64,000 nucleotides of DNA from Methylobacterium oryzihabitans (GCF_004004555.2 NZ_SACP01000010.1:1-64000), one strand, 5' to 3'. Shown: positions 14,128 to 22,843, counted from the first letter of the stretch. Translations and numbers: made by a program. The notes: generated from the letters alone by a model not told the origin.

Positions 14128-16587
14128 ATGGCCGGAACGCCCCCGGAACCGCCGCGACGCGACTGGCTCGAACTCGGCGCCGCCGGTTCCGCGGGCCCCG
14201 GGTCCGAGGTCCCGCCGGATGAACCGGACGCCGCTGCGAAGCCGACCGGCCGCGCCCGGGCCGCGCGTGCCGCAGCCGCCTTCGGGCCGGCGCTGCGCGC
14301 CGCCGCCGGTCGGGCCGCTGCCGGAGCGGGCGCCGCCCGTCGGGCGCTCGGCCGCGCCGCCGGGCATCCGGCGGTCGGTCGGGCCGCCGCCGGTGCCGGA
14401 CGGGCCTGGGCGCCGGTCGGCCGGGTTCTCCGGCGGGTGCCGTGGCGGCGCAGTGCCGCCATCGCGGCCGTCCTCGCCGTCGCGGCGGCGCTCGGCACGT
14501 TCGTCTACGCCCTGGCGACGCTGCCGGTGAATGGCGGCCTCGTCGTCGAGCCGACGAGTTCGGCCCTGGTGGTGCGCTCCGAGGCCGGGCAGGCCTTCGC
14601 CACCCGCGGCATCATCAAGGGCGCGAAGCTGTCGCCCCGCGACGTGCCGCCGGTCCTGGCGCAGGCGATCGTCGCGATCGAGGACCGGCGCTTCTACGAC
14701 CACCCCGGCATCGATCTGCGCGGCCTCGCCCGCGCCGCCCTGCGCAACGCCGCCGCCGGCGGCACCCGCGAGGGCGGCAGCACCCTGACCCAGCAGCTCG
14801 TGCGGATGATGTACCTGTCCCAGGACCGCACGCTCAAGCGCAAGGTCCAGGAGGCGGTGCTGGCGCTGTGGCTGGAATCGCAGCTCGACAAGCAGGAGAT
14901 CCTGACCCGCTACCTCAACACCGCGTATTTCGGCGCCGGGGTCTACGGCGCCGACGCGGCGGCGCAGCGCTACTTCGGCAAGCCGGCCCGCGACCTGACC
15001 CTGCCGGAGGCCGCGATGCTGGCCGGGCTGGTGCGGGCGCCGTCCCAGCTCGCGCCGCACCGCAACCTCGACGGCGCCCGCGGCCGGGCCGCCCAGGTGC
15101 TCGATGCGATGACCGAGACCGGGGCGATCACCCGCGAGCAGGCCGAAGCCGCCAAGCGCAGCCCGGCGACGGTGCAGGTGCCGACCGAGACGCCGGTGGG
15201 CACGAACTACTTCGTCGACGCGGTCGCCGACGCCGCCAAGGGCCTGATCGGCACCGGCCCGGCCGACGCCACCGTGCGCAGCACCCTCGACCTCACCCTC
15301 CAGAACATCGCCGAGAGCGTGCTGGCGCGACGCCTCGACGGGGATGGCGAGCGCCGAAAGGTCGGCCAGGGCGCGATCGTCGCGATGGCGCCGGACGGCG
15401 CGATCCTGGCGATGGTCGGCGGGCGCGACTACGCCGACAGCCAGTTCAACCGGGCGACGCAGGCGAGGCGCCAGCCCGGCTCGCTGTTCAAGCTGTTCGT
15501 CTACCTGACCGCCCTGCGCAACGGCTACCGTCCCGACTCGGTGATGGTCGACCGCCCGACCCAGATCGGCGAGTGGGAGCCGGAGAATTACGGCGGCCGC
15601 TACCGCGGCTCCGTCACCCTGCGCACCGCCTTCGCCCAATCGGTGAACACCGTGGCGGTGCAGCTCGCCGAGGCGGTGGGGCTGCCGGCGGTGATCGCCA
15701 CCGCTCGCGGCCTCGGCGTGCAGTCCGAGCTGCCCTCCGTCCCGAGCCTTGCCCTCGGCTCGGCCGAGACGACCCTGATGGAGATGACCCGGGCCTACGC
15801 CGCCGTCGCCGCCGGAACCGAGACGGTCGAGCCCTACACGATCCGCCAGATCACCAGCCGCGACCAGACCCTGTACAACCGCCCGCCGGTCGCCCCGGCA
15901 CCGATGCGCGACGCCACGGCCCGCGCCGGGATGGTCGACCTTCTCGCCGCGGTCGTGCGGGAGGGGACCGGCAAGGCGGCGCGGGTGGCGGTGCCGTCCG
16001 GCGGCAAGACCGGCACGACCCAGGACTACCGCGACGCATGGTTCGTCGGCTTCGCCGCCGACCTCGTCGTCGGCGTCTGGGTCGGCAACGACGACAACTC
16101 GCCGATGGAGGGGGTCACCGGCGGCGACATGCCGGCCCAGATCTGGCGCGACGTCGTCACCCAGGCCCTCGCCGCGCGCGCCAAGTCGGCCAAGGCGGCG
16201 CGGCCGACCACCGCGGTGTCGCTTCCGCCGCCGGAGGCCCGTCCGGCCCCCGAAGCCCGGCCTGCCCGCGGCGGGGCCGTGAACGGCACCCCAGCGGTGG
16301 TCGACACCGGCACCCTCGACTTCGACGGCACGACGGTGCGCCTTCTCGGCGTCGACGGGCTCGGCGGCCGCAACGCCCGCGAACTCGGCCGCTACCTGCG
16401 CCGGCGCGACGTCGCGTGCCTGCCGGCGGGCGAGGGCGACGGGTTCCGCTGCACCCTCGACGGACAGGACCTGTCGGAGCTGATCCTCTTCAACGGCGGC
16501 GGCCGCGCCTCGGCGGATGCGACGCCGGAACTGCTGGCGGCCGAGGAGCAGGCGCGCTCGAACCGCATCGGGATCTGGCGGCGGTAA
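14128..16587 (+). CDS. Class A penicillin-binding protein (PBP1A family) with C-terminal nuclease-like domain
   Basis: This bifunctional peptidoglycan synthase has 819 residues. A long Ala/Arg-rich cytoplasmic tail (1-107) is followed by one membrane helix (about 110-132). The GT51 glycosyltransferase has EDRRFYDHPGIDLRG, GGSTLTQQLVRMM and RYLNTAYFGAGVYG. The transpeptidase has SxxK in PGSLFKLF, SVN in FAQSVNTVAV and KTG in GGKTGTTQDYRDAW. After a Pro/Ala linker, residues about 725-819 resemble the staphylococcal-nuclease fold (DGTTVRLLGVDGLG, LRRRDVACLP, EEQARSNRIGIWRR). The acidic and arginine residues needed for nuclease activity are not evident, so this tail is probably a binding module. 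ATG at 14128 follows the His-rich gene by 6 bases. Confidence 0.93.
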   Translation: MAGTPPEPPRRDWLELGAAGSAGPGSEVPPDEPDAAAKPTGRARAARAAAAFGPALRAAAGRAAAGAGAARRALGRAAGHPAVGRAAAGAGRAWAPVGRVLRRVPWRRSAAIAAVLAVAAALGTFVYALATLPVNGGLVVEPTSSALVVRSEAGQAFATRGIIKGAKLSPRDVPPVLAQAIVAIEDRRFYDHPGIDLRGLARAALRNAAAGGTREGGSTLTQQLVRMMYLSQDRTLKRKVQEAVLALWLESQLDKQEILTRYLNTAYFGAGVYGADAAAQRYFGKPARDLTLPEAAMLAGLVRAPSQLAPHRNLDGARGRAAQVLDAMTETGAITREQAEAAKRSPATVQVPTETPVGTNYFVDAVADAAKGLIGTGPADATVRSTLDLTLQNIAESVLARRLDGDGERRKVGQGAIVAMAPDGAILAMVGGRDYADSQFNRATQARRQPGSLFKLFVYLTALRNGYRPDSVMVDRPTQIGEWEPENYGGRYRGSVTLRTAFAQSVNTVAVQLAEAVGLPAVIATARGLGVQSELPSVPSLALGSAETTLMEMTRAYAAVAAGTETVEPYTIRQITSRDQTLYNRPPVAPAPMRDATARAGMVDLLAAVVREGTGKAARVAVPSGGKTGTTQDYRDAWFVGFAADLVVGVWVGNDDNSPMEGVTGGDMPAQIWRDVVTQALAARAKSAKAARPTTAVSLPPPEARPAPEARPARGGAVNGTPAVVDTGTLDFDGTTVRLLGVDGLGGRNARELGRYLRRRDVACLPAGEGDGFRCTLDGQDLSELILFNGGGRASADATPELLAAEEQARSNRIGIWRR

Positions 16588-16615
16588 GTCGCGGCGTGGC
16601 GGTGGGGCGCCGGAG

Positions 16616-17191
16616 TCAGGTCCGGTTCTGCCCCGGCACCCACAGCACGTCGGCGGCGCCGTCGTCGTTGACGACCCGGGCGGCGACGAACAGGAAATCC
16701 GACAACCGGTTGAGGTACTGGATCACCTCCGGCGACACGGTCTCGCCGGGCGACGCCGCGAGCGCGACGGCGAGGCGCTCGGCGCGGCGGCACACCGTGC
16801 GGGCGAGGTGCAAGGCCGCCGCCGCCGCCGAGCCGCCGGGCAGCACGAAGGAGCGCAGCGGCGTGAGGCGGGCGTTGAGGGCGTCGATGTCGCCCTCGAT
16901 CCGGGTCACCTGGGCCGCGACGATGCGCAGGGGCTCGTAGGACAGCGGCTCGCCGGTCTCGGGCGTGGCGAGGTCGGCGCCGAGATCGAACAGGTCGTTC
17001 TGGATCCGCGCCAGCATCCCGTCGAGGTCGCCGGACGTGTGCTGGCGGACGAGGCCGAGGCAGGCATTGGTCTCGTCGACCGTGCCGTAGGTCTCGACCC
17101 GAAGATCGGCCTTGGAGCGCCGCTCGCCGCTCGCCAGCGCCGTCGTGCCCTTGTCGCCGGTGCGGGTGTAGATGCGGTTCAGCACCACCAT
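16616..17191 (-). CDS. Cob(I)alamin adenosyltransferase, PduO type
   Basis: The enzyme transfers the adenosyl group of ATP to cob(I)alamin (or the cobyrinate diamide), giving the adenosyl form of the cofactor. The 191-residue protein has the PduO-type ATP-binding N terminus RIYTRTGDKGTTAL, then VETYGTVDETNACLGLVR, and the C-terminal RTVCRRAERLAVAL and LNRLSDFLFVAAR. ATG at 17191 is chosen because family homology begins there; upstream frame to 17293 is not conserved. It converges with the PBP gene and adds to the scattered cobalamin genes of this window (cobB, cbiD, bluB). Confidence 0.95.
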   Translation of the reverse strand: MVVLNRIYTRTGDKGTTALASGERRSKADLRVETYGTVDETNACLGLVRQHTSGDLDGMLARIQNDLFDLGADLATPETGEPLSYEPLRIVAAQVTRIEGDIDALNARLTPLRSFVLPGGSAAAAALHLARTVCRRAERLAVALAASPGETVSPEVIQYLNRLSDFLFVAARVVNDDGAADVLWVPGQNRT

Positions 17192-17235
17192 GGGCGGTCT
17201 CCCCCTCGATGCCCTGGCCGGATCGCGGCCCCGGC

Positions 17236-17823
17236 TCAGAACGTATAGGAGATCTTGCCGCCGTAATTGGTCAGGCCGCGGTTCTCGATGCACAGGCCGG
17301 CATTCGACATGTGCTCGATCGTCGCCATCACGCTCCAGCGCTCGGTGAGGCGGAAGCCGACCGCCGCGGCCTCGCGGAACATCGGCGAGCAGCCGAGCGA
17401 GTTGAAGGTCTTGGGCACGTCGATCTTCGGGCCGGTATAGCCGTTATGGGCGGCGGCGCCGAAGAAGCCCTCGACGAAGATCCGGTCGGTGATGTCGACG
17501 GTCCAGGTCGCGCCAATATAGGCGTAGCTGGTGCGACCATCGACGTTGTAGCTGCCGCCGACCGTCGGCCGCGGCACGAAGTAGCTCCAGAACCGGTCGA
17601 GGCCGAGATTCGGCTTGGCGAAGACCAGTTCGGCGTTGATGTTGGAGGTGTTCTTCTCGTTGCTGCCCGGATCCTGGGCCGAGCCGCCGATGCGGAACTC
17701 GGAGACGATGCTGAGCGGCTGGACCGGTGGACGATACTCCGGCACGGGCGCCGCGTAATCGGCGGCGAGGGCGGCCGGAGCGGCCAGGAGGGCCGCAGCG
17801 AGACTCAGGGTCGGTACGCGCAT
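17236..17823 (-). CDS. PagL-like lipid A 3-O-deacylase (acyloxyacyl hydrolase)
   Basis: The 195-residue outer-membrane protein has a signal peptide (MRVPTLSLAAALLAAPAALA). It ends in alternating strands and a terminal Phe typical of beta-barrels. Near the C terminus, ATIEHMSNAGLCIENRGLTNYG holds the His-Ser pair and Asn context of the PagL catalytic site. PagL removes the 3-O acyl chain of lipid A. An earlier stretch, FFGAAAHNGYTG, fits the family too. ATG at 17823 starts the signal peptide. It lies 44 bases upstream of the adenosyltransferase gene on the same strand; a functional link is not obvious. Confidence 0.85.
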   Translation of the reverse strand: MRVPTLSLAAALLAAPAALAADYAAPVPEYRPPVQPLSIVSEFRIGGSAQDPGSNEKNTSNINAELVFAKPNLGLDRFWSYFVPRPTVGGSYNVDGRTSYAYIGATWTVDITDRIFVEGFFGAAAHNGYTGPKIDVPKTFNSLGCSPMFREAAAVGFRLTERWSVMATIEHMSNAGLCIENRGLTNYGGKISYTF

Positions 17824-17962
17824 CGGGGAGTGTCCGGCGGATCGGTCGGGCCGATCGGAATCGCCGCACCCTAGCCGGGCGCCGCCGCGGCGTCTCGCGC
17901 CGCAATCCCGGTGCGGTCGTGTTTTCGCCGACCTGAGGCGGCCGGGTGACACCCGGGGCCGC

Positions 17963-18148
17963 TCAGGCGCCGCGCCACCACAGCACGCCCATGATGACGA
18001 GGATCGCCACGAATTGCAGCACGACCCGCAGCCGCATCATCCGCTGTGAGAAATTGGCGCTGCCGCCGCGCAGCATGTTGGCGAGGCCGAACAGCAGCAC
18101 GACCGCCACGGCGAGGCAGGCGACGAGGACGAGGGTGTTACCCGACAT
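17963..18148 (-). CDS. Small twin-transmembrane protein
   Basis: The 61-residue protein has two hydrophobic helices (about 5-25 and 42-58) separated by a basic loop with SANFSQRMMRLRVVLQF. This is the pattern of the 'twin transmembrane protein'/HIG1-like family that often lies near cobalamin adenosyltransferase genes in alphaproteobacteria. Its function is not established; an inner-membrane helper of respiratory complexes is one suggestion for HIG1 relatives. ATG at 18148 is the only sensible start. Codon use matches the neighbours. Confidence 0.8.
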   Translation of the reverse strand: MSGNTLVLVACLAVAVVLLFGLANMLRGGSANFSQRMMRLRVVLQFVAILVIMGVLWWRGA

Positions 18149-18255
18149 GGCGTTCAGGGGTCCGGGCTACGGGGGAGGGCCCCATATGCCCCCTCGCGGC
18201 CGGGCTGCGAAGTGGGACCGTTCGGCGCGAGGCCGCCGGTCCCGCCGGCGCCCGC

Positions 18256-19062
18256 CTACTTGTCGGCGCACAGCCCGGCGGCGGACAGGCGGCGGTAGTG
18301 GCGCGGGTCGCAGTCGGTGGCCATGAACGAGGCCCACTCGGCCTGCGTGCCGTAGAAGGCGTTGCGGTCGACGTCGCCGCGCACCCCCGGCACCCGGCCG
18401 GTCGAGGTGAACTGCCACAGCATCCAGCGCCGGTTGACGTAGCGGTTCTCCGGCTCGGCCGCGGTCGAGCGCAGCCAGTGCGGATAATCCTCCAGCTCGC
18501 CTTCCAGCACGTCCTTGTGGAACGTGATGTCGGTGTAGATGATCGGCCGCTTGCCCGTGTACGCCTCCATCTCCTGGAGCATGTACTGGGTCATCGCCAG
18601 GGCCTCGGCCTTCGGCAGCTTCTTCGGGCACTTCTGCGAGTGGCCGTTCCACTCGACGTCGAGGACCGGCGGAAGGGCATTGGGGTCGTTCGGCACGTTG
18701 GCCTTGAACCAGTCCATCTGCTCCTTGGCCGAGCGGCACCAGAACACGAAGTGGTAGGCCCCGCGCGGCACGCCGGCCCGGGCGGCGCCGACCCAGTTCT
18801 CGCGGAAGCGGTCGTCGACGTGGTCGCCGCCCTCGGTCGCCTTGATGAAGGCGAACTGGGTTCCGGCCGAGCGCACCGAGGCCCAGTCGATCGGACCCTG
18901 CCACTTCGAGACGTCGATGCCCTGGATCGGGTGCGCCTTCGCCCGTGCGACGCCGGGATGGGGCTTCACGTCGCCCTTGGTCGGGTAGAAGTCGGCGGTG
19001 CCGGCGCAGGCGCCGACCAGCGCCAGGGCGGTCCCGGCGGCGAGGCGCCGGATCCAGGTCAT
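18256..19062 (-). CDS. GH25 family lysozyme, probable lipoprotein
   Basis: The 268-residue protein has a lipoprotein signal peptide ending in the lipobox LVGAC (Cys18 lipidated). It then has the GH25 muramidase fold with GIDVSKWQGPIDW, FAFIKATEG, GAYHFVFW and the catalytic-type DVEWNG. IIYTD and LWQFTSTGRVPGVRGDVDRN follow. It would hydrolyse the beta-1,4 bond of peptidoglycan in the periplasm. ATG at 19062 puts the lipobox at a normal distance; an in-frame ATG at 19104 would make an unusually long leader. It is separated by a 107-base gap from the twin-TM gene on the same strand. Confidence 0.92.
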   Translation of the reverse strand: MTWIRRLAAGTALALVGACAGTADFYPTKGDVKPHPGVARAKAHPIQGIDVSKWQGPIDWASVRSAGTQFAFIKATEGGDHVDDRFRENWVGAARAGVPRGAYHFVFWCRSAKEQMDWFKANVPNDPNALPPVLDVEWNGHSQKCPKKLPKAEALAMTQYMLQEMEAYTGKRPIIYTDITFHKDVLEGELEDYPHWLRSTAAEPENRYVNRRWMLWQFTSTGRVPGVRGDVDRNAFYGTQAEWASFMATDCDPRHYRRLSAAGLCADK

Positions 19063-19256
19063 CGTCCGAGGGGCGGGCGTGAGGGGAAGCGACTCCAGCG
19101 GCATCGACACGCGACCTGAATTTACGCCGAACACGAGGGCTAATCGATGCGCAGGAGCCGGTTAATAGAGGCTTGACGGGATCGAGAATGATTCCCGGAA
19201 GGCGTGACATCAGAGCCACATGCGCCGCACGATCGCGGTGCCGGCGAGGAGGGGGC

Positions 19257-19700
19257 GTGTCGCCGACGATCTACACCATCGGGTACGAGGGCAGCGACCC
19301 GGAGCGGTTCGCGGCCGCCCTGCGCAGCGCCGGGGTGGCGACCCTGGCCGACGTGCGGGCGGTCGCCCTGTCGCGCAAGCGCGGCTTCTCGAAGAGCGCC
19401 CTGCGCGACGGCCTCGCCGCGGCCGGGATCGGCTACGCCCACCTGCGGGCGCTCGGCACGCCGAAGGCCGGCCGCGAGGCGGCGCGGGCCGACGACGCCG
19501 CGCTGATGCGGAGGATCTACTGCGACGAGGTGCTCAACACCGCCGCCGGAGCGACCGCCCTCGGCGAACTCGCGGCCCTCGCCGCCGGCGAACCGGTGTG
19601 CCTGCTGTGCTTCGAGCGCGACCCGGCGCGCTGCCACCGCCGGGTGCTCGCCGAGCGGCTGGCCGGGCGCGGCTTCGCGGTGGTCGACCTGTTCGCCTGA
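19257..19700 (+). CDS. DUF488 family protein
   Basis: The 147-residue protein matches the DUF488 family: it begins IYTIGYEGSDPERF, continues VATLADVRAVALSRKRGFSK and ends with VCLLCFERDPARCHRRVLAERL. The conserved Cys pair and Arg suggest a catalytic or binding role, but no activity is established. GTG at 19257 is chosen because GAGGAGGGGGC precedes it directly and homology begins four codons later. It converges with the glycosyltransferase gene, 7 bases away. Confidence 0.88.
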   Translation: MSPTIYTIGYEGSDPERFAAALRSAGVATLADVRAVALSRKRGFSKSALRDGLAAAGIGYAHLRALGTPKAGREAARADDAALMRRIYCDEVLNTAAGATALGELAALAAGEPVCLLCFERDPARCHRRVLAERLAGRGFAVVDLFA

Positions 19701-19707
19701 AGAGGGA

Positions 19708-20775
19708 TCAGGGCAGGGCGACGCTGCCGGTCGGGGCCTGGGGCGTGCGCCGGGGCACGACGCCGGCGCGGGCGAGCGACGTCTCGATGTTGCCGTAGAA
19801 CTGACGCGCGCTCTCGGCCCAGGTCCAGCGCAGGGCGTGCTCGCGGCAGCGCGCCCGCGGGATCGCCAGGGCGGCGCGGGCGGCGGCGGCGAGGTCGTGG
19901 TCGAGCACCCCGATGCCCGCCCCGCCGACCACGTCCTGCGGCCCTGCCACCGGAAAGGCGGCGATCGGCAGTCCGCAGGCCAGGGCTTCGAGCAGGACGA
20001 TGCCGAAGGTGTCGGTGAGGCTCGGGAACACGAACACGTCGGCGGCGGCGTAGACCCGTGCCAGCGTCTCGCCGGTCAGCGCGCCGAGGAAGCGGGCGTC
20101 GGGGGCGATCGCCGCGAGCCGCGCCCGGTCGGGACCGTCGCCGACCACCACCTTCGAGCCGGGCAGGGACAGGCGCAGGAAGGCCGCGACGTTCTTCTCG
20201 ACCGCGAGGCGGCCGACGAACAGGAACAGCGGGCGCGGCAGGTCGGCGAGCGCCTCGGGCACCGGCTCGTCGCGGGGGCGGTAGAGGGTGGTGTCGACCC
20301 CGCGGGTCCAGTGCATCAGGTTGCGGAAGCCGCGCCCGGCGAGTTCCCGCTCCAGCGTCGCGGTGCTCACCATCGTGCCGTTGGCGGCACCGTGGAAGCG
20401 GCGCAGCCAGGCGTAGCTCCAGCTCTCGGGGACCGGCGCGCGGGCGGCGAGGTATTCCGGGAACCGGGTGTGGTAGCTCGTCGTGAACGGCTGGGCCCGC
20501 GACAGGCAGACCCGCCGCACCGCGAGGCCGATCGGCCCCTCGGTGGCGATGTGGACGTGAGCCGGGGAGGGCCAGCGCGCCGCGACCCCGCGGGCGGTGG
20601 CGAGCGACAGCCGGATCTCCGGGTAGCCCGGCATCGGCACCGAGCGGAAATCCTGCGGCGTCAGCAGCACGGGATCGAAGCCGTGGCGCGGCCCGGCCTT
20701 GACCACCTGTTCCAGCGAGCGGACGACGCCGTTGATCTGCGGATGCCAGGCATCCGTGGCGACGAGGAGCCTCAC
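19708..20775 (-). CDS. GT4 glycosyltransferase, probable glycolipid synthase (Agt-like)
   Basis: The 355-residue protein has the GT-B fold of family 4: N-terminal DAWHPQINGVVRSLE, a middle TTSYHTRFPEYLAAR, and C-terminal FVGRLAVEKNV with the nucleotide-sugar site VFVFPSLTDTFGIVLLEALACGLP. GTG at 20775 overlaps the stop of the upstream phosphoesterase by 4 bases (GTGA), so the two are translated together. In phosphate-starved rhizobia and marine bacteria, PlcP frees diacylglycerol and an adjacent GT4 enzyme (Agt) glycosylates it. The pairing here suggests the same role, which is inference; mannosyl- or glucosyltransferases of other pathways look alike. Confidence 0.85.
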   Translation of the reverse strand: MRLLVATDAWHPQINGVVRSLEQVVKAGPRHGFDPVLLTPQDFRSVPMPGYPEIRLSLATARGVAARWPSPAHVHIATEGPIGLAVRRVCLSRAQPFTTSYHTRFPEYLAARAPVPESWSYAWLRRFHGAANGTMVSTATLERELAGRGFRNLMHWTRGVDTTLYRPRDEPVPEALADLPRPLFLFVGRLAVEKNVAAFLRLSLPGSKVVVGDGPDRARLAAIAPDARFLGALTGETLARVYAAADVFVFPSLTDTFGIVLLEALACGLPIAAFPVAGPQDVVGGAGIGVLDHDLAAAARAALAIPRARCREHALRWTWAESARQFYGNIETSLARAGVVPRRTPQAPTGSVALP

Positions 20776-21602
20776 GCCACCGCCCGCGCGTCGGAGGCCC
20801 CGGCCGCGGGCAGGAGCTCGCGCCCGGCCGGGGACGAGGTGCCGGCCCTGATCCGGTCGGCGAAGCGGATGAGTTCGAGCCGGCCGTCGTAATGCTCGAC
20901 CACCGCGGTGCAGGACTCGACCCAGTCGCCGGTGTTGACGTAGCGCAGGCCCTCGATCTCGCGGTCGGCGGCGTGGTGGATGTGACCGCAGATCACCCCG
21001 TCGGCCCCGACCCGGCGCGCCTCGGCGGCGAGCACCTCCTCGAACCGGCCGATGAAGTTGACCGCGTTCTTCACCTTCAGCTTGGCCCAGGCCGAGAGCG
21101 ACCAGTAGGTCAGGCCGAGCCGGCGGCGGACCCAGTTGAGATGGGTGTTGACGAACAGGGCCGCCGTGTAGGCGCCGTCGCCGAGCAGCGCCAGCCAGCG
21201 GGCGTGGCGGACCACGAGGTCGAACTGGTCGCCGTGCAGCACGAGGTAGCGCCGTCCGTCCGCCGCCTCGTGGACGAGCCGGTCGTGGATCTCGATCCCG
21301 CCGAAATGCATGTCGAGGAAGTCGCGCAGGAACTCGTCGTGGTTGCCCGGCACGTAGACGAGGCGGGCGCCCTTGCGGACCTTGCGCAGCAGCTTCTGCA
21401 CCACGTCGTTGTGGGATTGCGGCCAGTACCAGCCCGAGCGCAGCTTCCAGCCGTCGACGATGTCGCCGACGAGGTAGATCTCGTCGGCGTCGACCTCGCG
21501 CAGGAAGTCGAGAAGCATCTCCGCCTGGCAACCGCGGGTGCCGAGGTGGGTATCGGACAAGAACAGGGTCCGCACGCGAAGCGCGTCGGGATCGTCGGCC
21601 AT
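20772..21602 (-). CDS. Calcineurin-like phosphoesterase, PlcP/LpxH-like
   Basis: The 276-residue metallophosphoesterase has the full metal-binding set: FLSDTHLG, VGDIVDGWK, PGNHDEFLRDF, LHGDQFD and GHIHHA. It resembles LpxH (UDP-2,3-diacylglucosamine hydrolase) in motif layout. The segments YWPQSHNDVVQKLLRKVRKG and LTYWSLSAWAKLKVKNAVN fit the PlcP subgroup, phospholipases C that convert phosphatidylcholine or phosphatidylethanolamine to diacylglycerol under phosphate limitation. The translationally coupled GT4 gene downstream supports PlcP over LpxH. ATG at 21602. It is divergent from an EamA exporter gene. Confidence 0.85.
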   Translation of the reverse strand: MADDPDALRVRTLFLSDTHLGTRGCQAEMLLDFLREVDADEIYLVGDIVDGWKLRSGWYWPQSHNDVVQKLLRKVRKGARLVYVPGNHDEFLRDFLDMHFGGIEIHDRLVHEAADGRRYLVLHGDQFDLVVRHARWLALLGDGAYTAALFVNTHLNWVRRRLGLTYWSLSAWAKLKVKNAVNFIGRFEEVLAAEARRVGADGVICGHIHHAADREIEGLRYVNTGDWVESCTAVVEHYDGRLELIRFADRIRAGTSSPAGRELLPAAGASDARAVA

Positions 21603-21853
21603 GGTCGTTTCCCCGGCTGCTGCCCATCAGCCAAAGCCGAGTCCCGTCTCACTTTGATGACGGCACCCGAGGTTTCCACCGGCGGGCACGGGGCGATTGC
21701 CGCTTCGTTAAGCGGCGCATGCGCGTTCCGCAGACCAGAAGCCCGCGGACGCGGCTGGTCCGGCCGTTCCGGTTGTGGTCTGTCATGCTCCCGTCCCGGT
21801 TGTCGCGGCGTACCGATCCGACCCGGGCGCCCCTCCCATCGAGCGCGAGTGCC

Positions 21854-22843
21854 ATGGCAGCCCCCCTCGTCGTCCCCGGCCGTCCCGTCCCGCAGGGGGG
21901 CACGTCGGAGCGAGGCGCCACCGGAGGCCGGCCGTATCTCGGCATCAGCCTCAAGGTCCTGTCGGCGCTGGCCTTCACGGTGATGTCGGCGGGGGTGAAG
22001 AGCCTCGCCGACCGCTACCCGACCGGCGAGATCGTGTTCTTCCGCTCGTTCTTCGCGATCCTGCCGCTGCTGGTCTGGCTCGGCTGGCAGGGTCCGATCC
22101 TGGCGGCGGTGCGCACCCGCAACCTGCGCGGGCATCTCCTGCGCAGCATCATCGGCGCCTGCGGCATGTTCGCGGGCTTCGCCGCCCTGTCGTTCCTGCC
22201 GCTCTCGGATGCGGTGGCGATCGGCTACGCCTCGCCGCTCCTCGTCGTGGTGCTGGCGGCCATCGTGCTGCGCGAGCGGGTCCAGGGGTATCGCTGGGCC
22301 GGGGTCATCGTCGGCTTCCTCGGCGTGCTCATCATGCTGGCGCCCCACCTCCAGTTCGGCGGCGCCGGCTTCGCCAGCTCGACCGGCGCGCTGTTCTCGT
22401 GCCTCGGCGCGGTCTGCGCCGCGGCGGCCACGATCCAGGTCCGCAAGCTCACCGGCACCGAGCGCACCGGCGCCATCGTGCTGTACTTCTTCCTGTTCAC
22501 CTCGCTGCTCGGCCTCGCCACCCTCGCGCTCGGCTGGCGCATGCCCGACCTCGGCGACTTCTCCCTGTTCGTGCTCGTCGGCATCCTCGGCGGCATCGGC
22601 CAGATCCTCCTGACCGAGAGCTACCGCTACGGCGACGCGTCCCTCGTCGCGCCGTTCGAGTACACCACGATGCTGTGGTCGCTGCTGCTCGGCTGGTTCG
22701 TGTTCGGCCAGTTGCCGCAGCCGGCGGTGGCGGTCGGCGGCTGCATCGTCGCGGCGGCGGGCGTGTTCGTGGTCTGGCGCGAGCGCCGGCTGGTGCTGGA
22801 GCGCGCCCGCGAGGCCGCCGCCGGCGGGGCCCGCGCCGGCTGA
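21854..22843 (+). CDS. EamA/DMT-superfamily transporter
   Basis: The 329-residue inner-membrane protein has ten predicted helices in two EamA repeats. Examples are LSALAFTVMSAGVKSLADRY in helix 1 and LPLSDAVAIGYASPLLVVVL near helix 4, plus DASLVAPFEYTTMLWSLLLG in the second repeat. DMT proteins export amino acids, nucleosides or drugs; the substrate here is unknown. ATG at 21854 is chosen because the residues before it are unconserved; an in-frame ATG at 21785 is possible. It is followed by a 139-base gap and a RidA-like gene on the same strand. Confidence 0.87.
   Translation: MAAPLVVPGRPVPQGGTSERGATGGRPYLGISLKVLSALAFTVMSAGVKSLADRYPTGEIVFFRSFFAILPLLVWLGWQGPILAAVRTRNLRGHLLRSIIGACGMFAGFAALSFLPLSDAVAIGYASPLLVVVLAAIVLRERVQGYRWAGVIVGFLGVLIMLAPHLQFGGAGFASSTGALFSCLGAVCAAAATIQVRKLTGTERTGAIVLYFFLFTSLLGLATLALGWRMPDLGDFSLFVLVGILGGIGQILLTESYRYGDASLVAPFEYTTMLWSLLLGWFVFGQLPQPAVAVGGCIVAAAGVFVVWRERRLVLERAREAAAGGARAG

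Noticed and set aside
12556-15639. Open frame of about 1030 codons on the minus strand across cbiD, the His-rich gene and the PBP
   Set aside because: It spans three genes with clear products on the plus strand; its own translation is Arg/Ala/Gly-rich without motifs.
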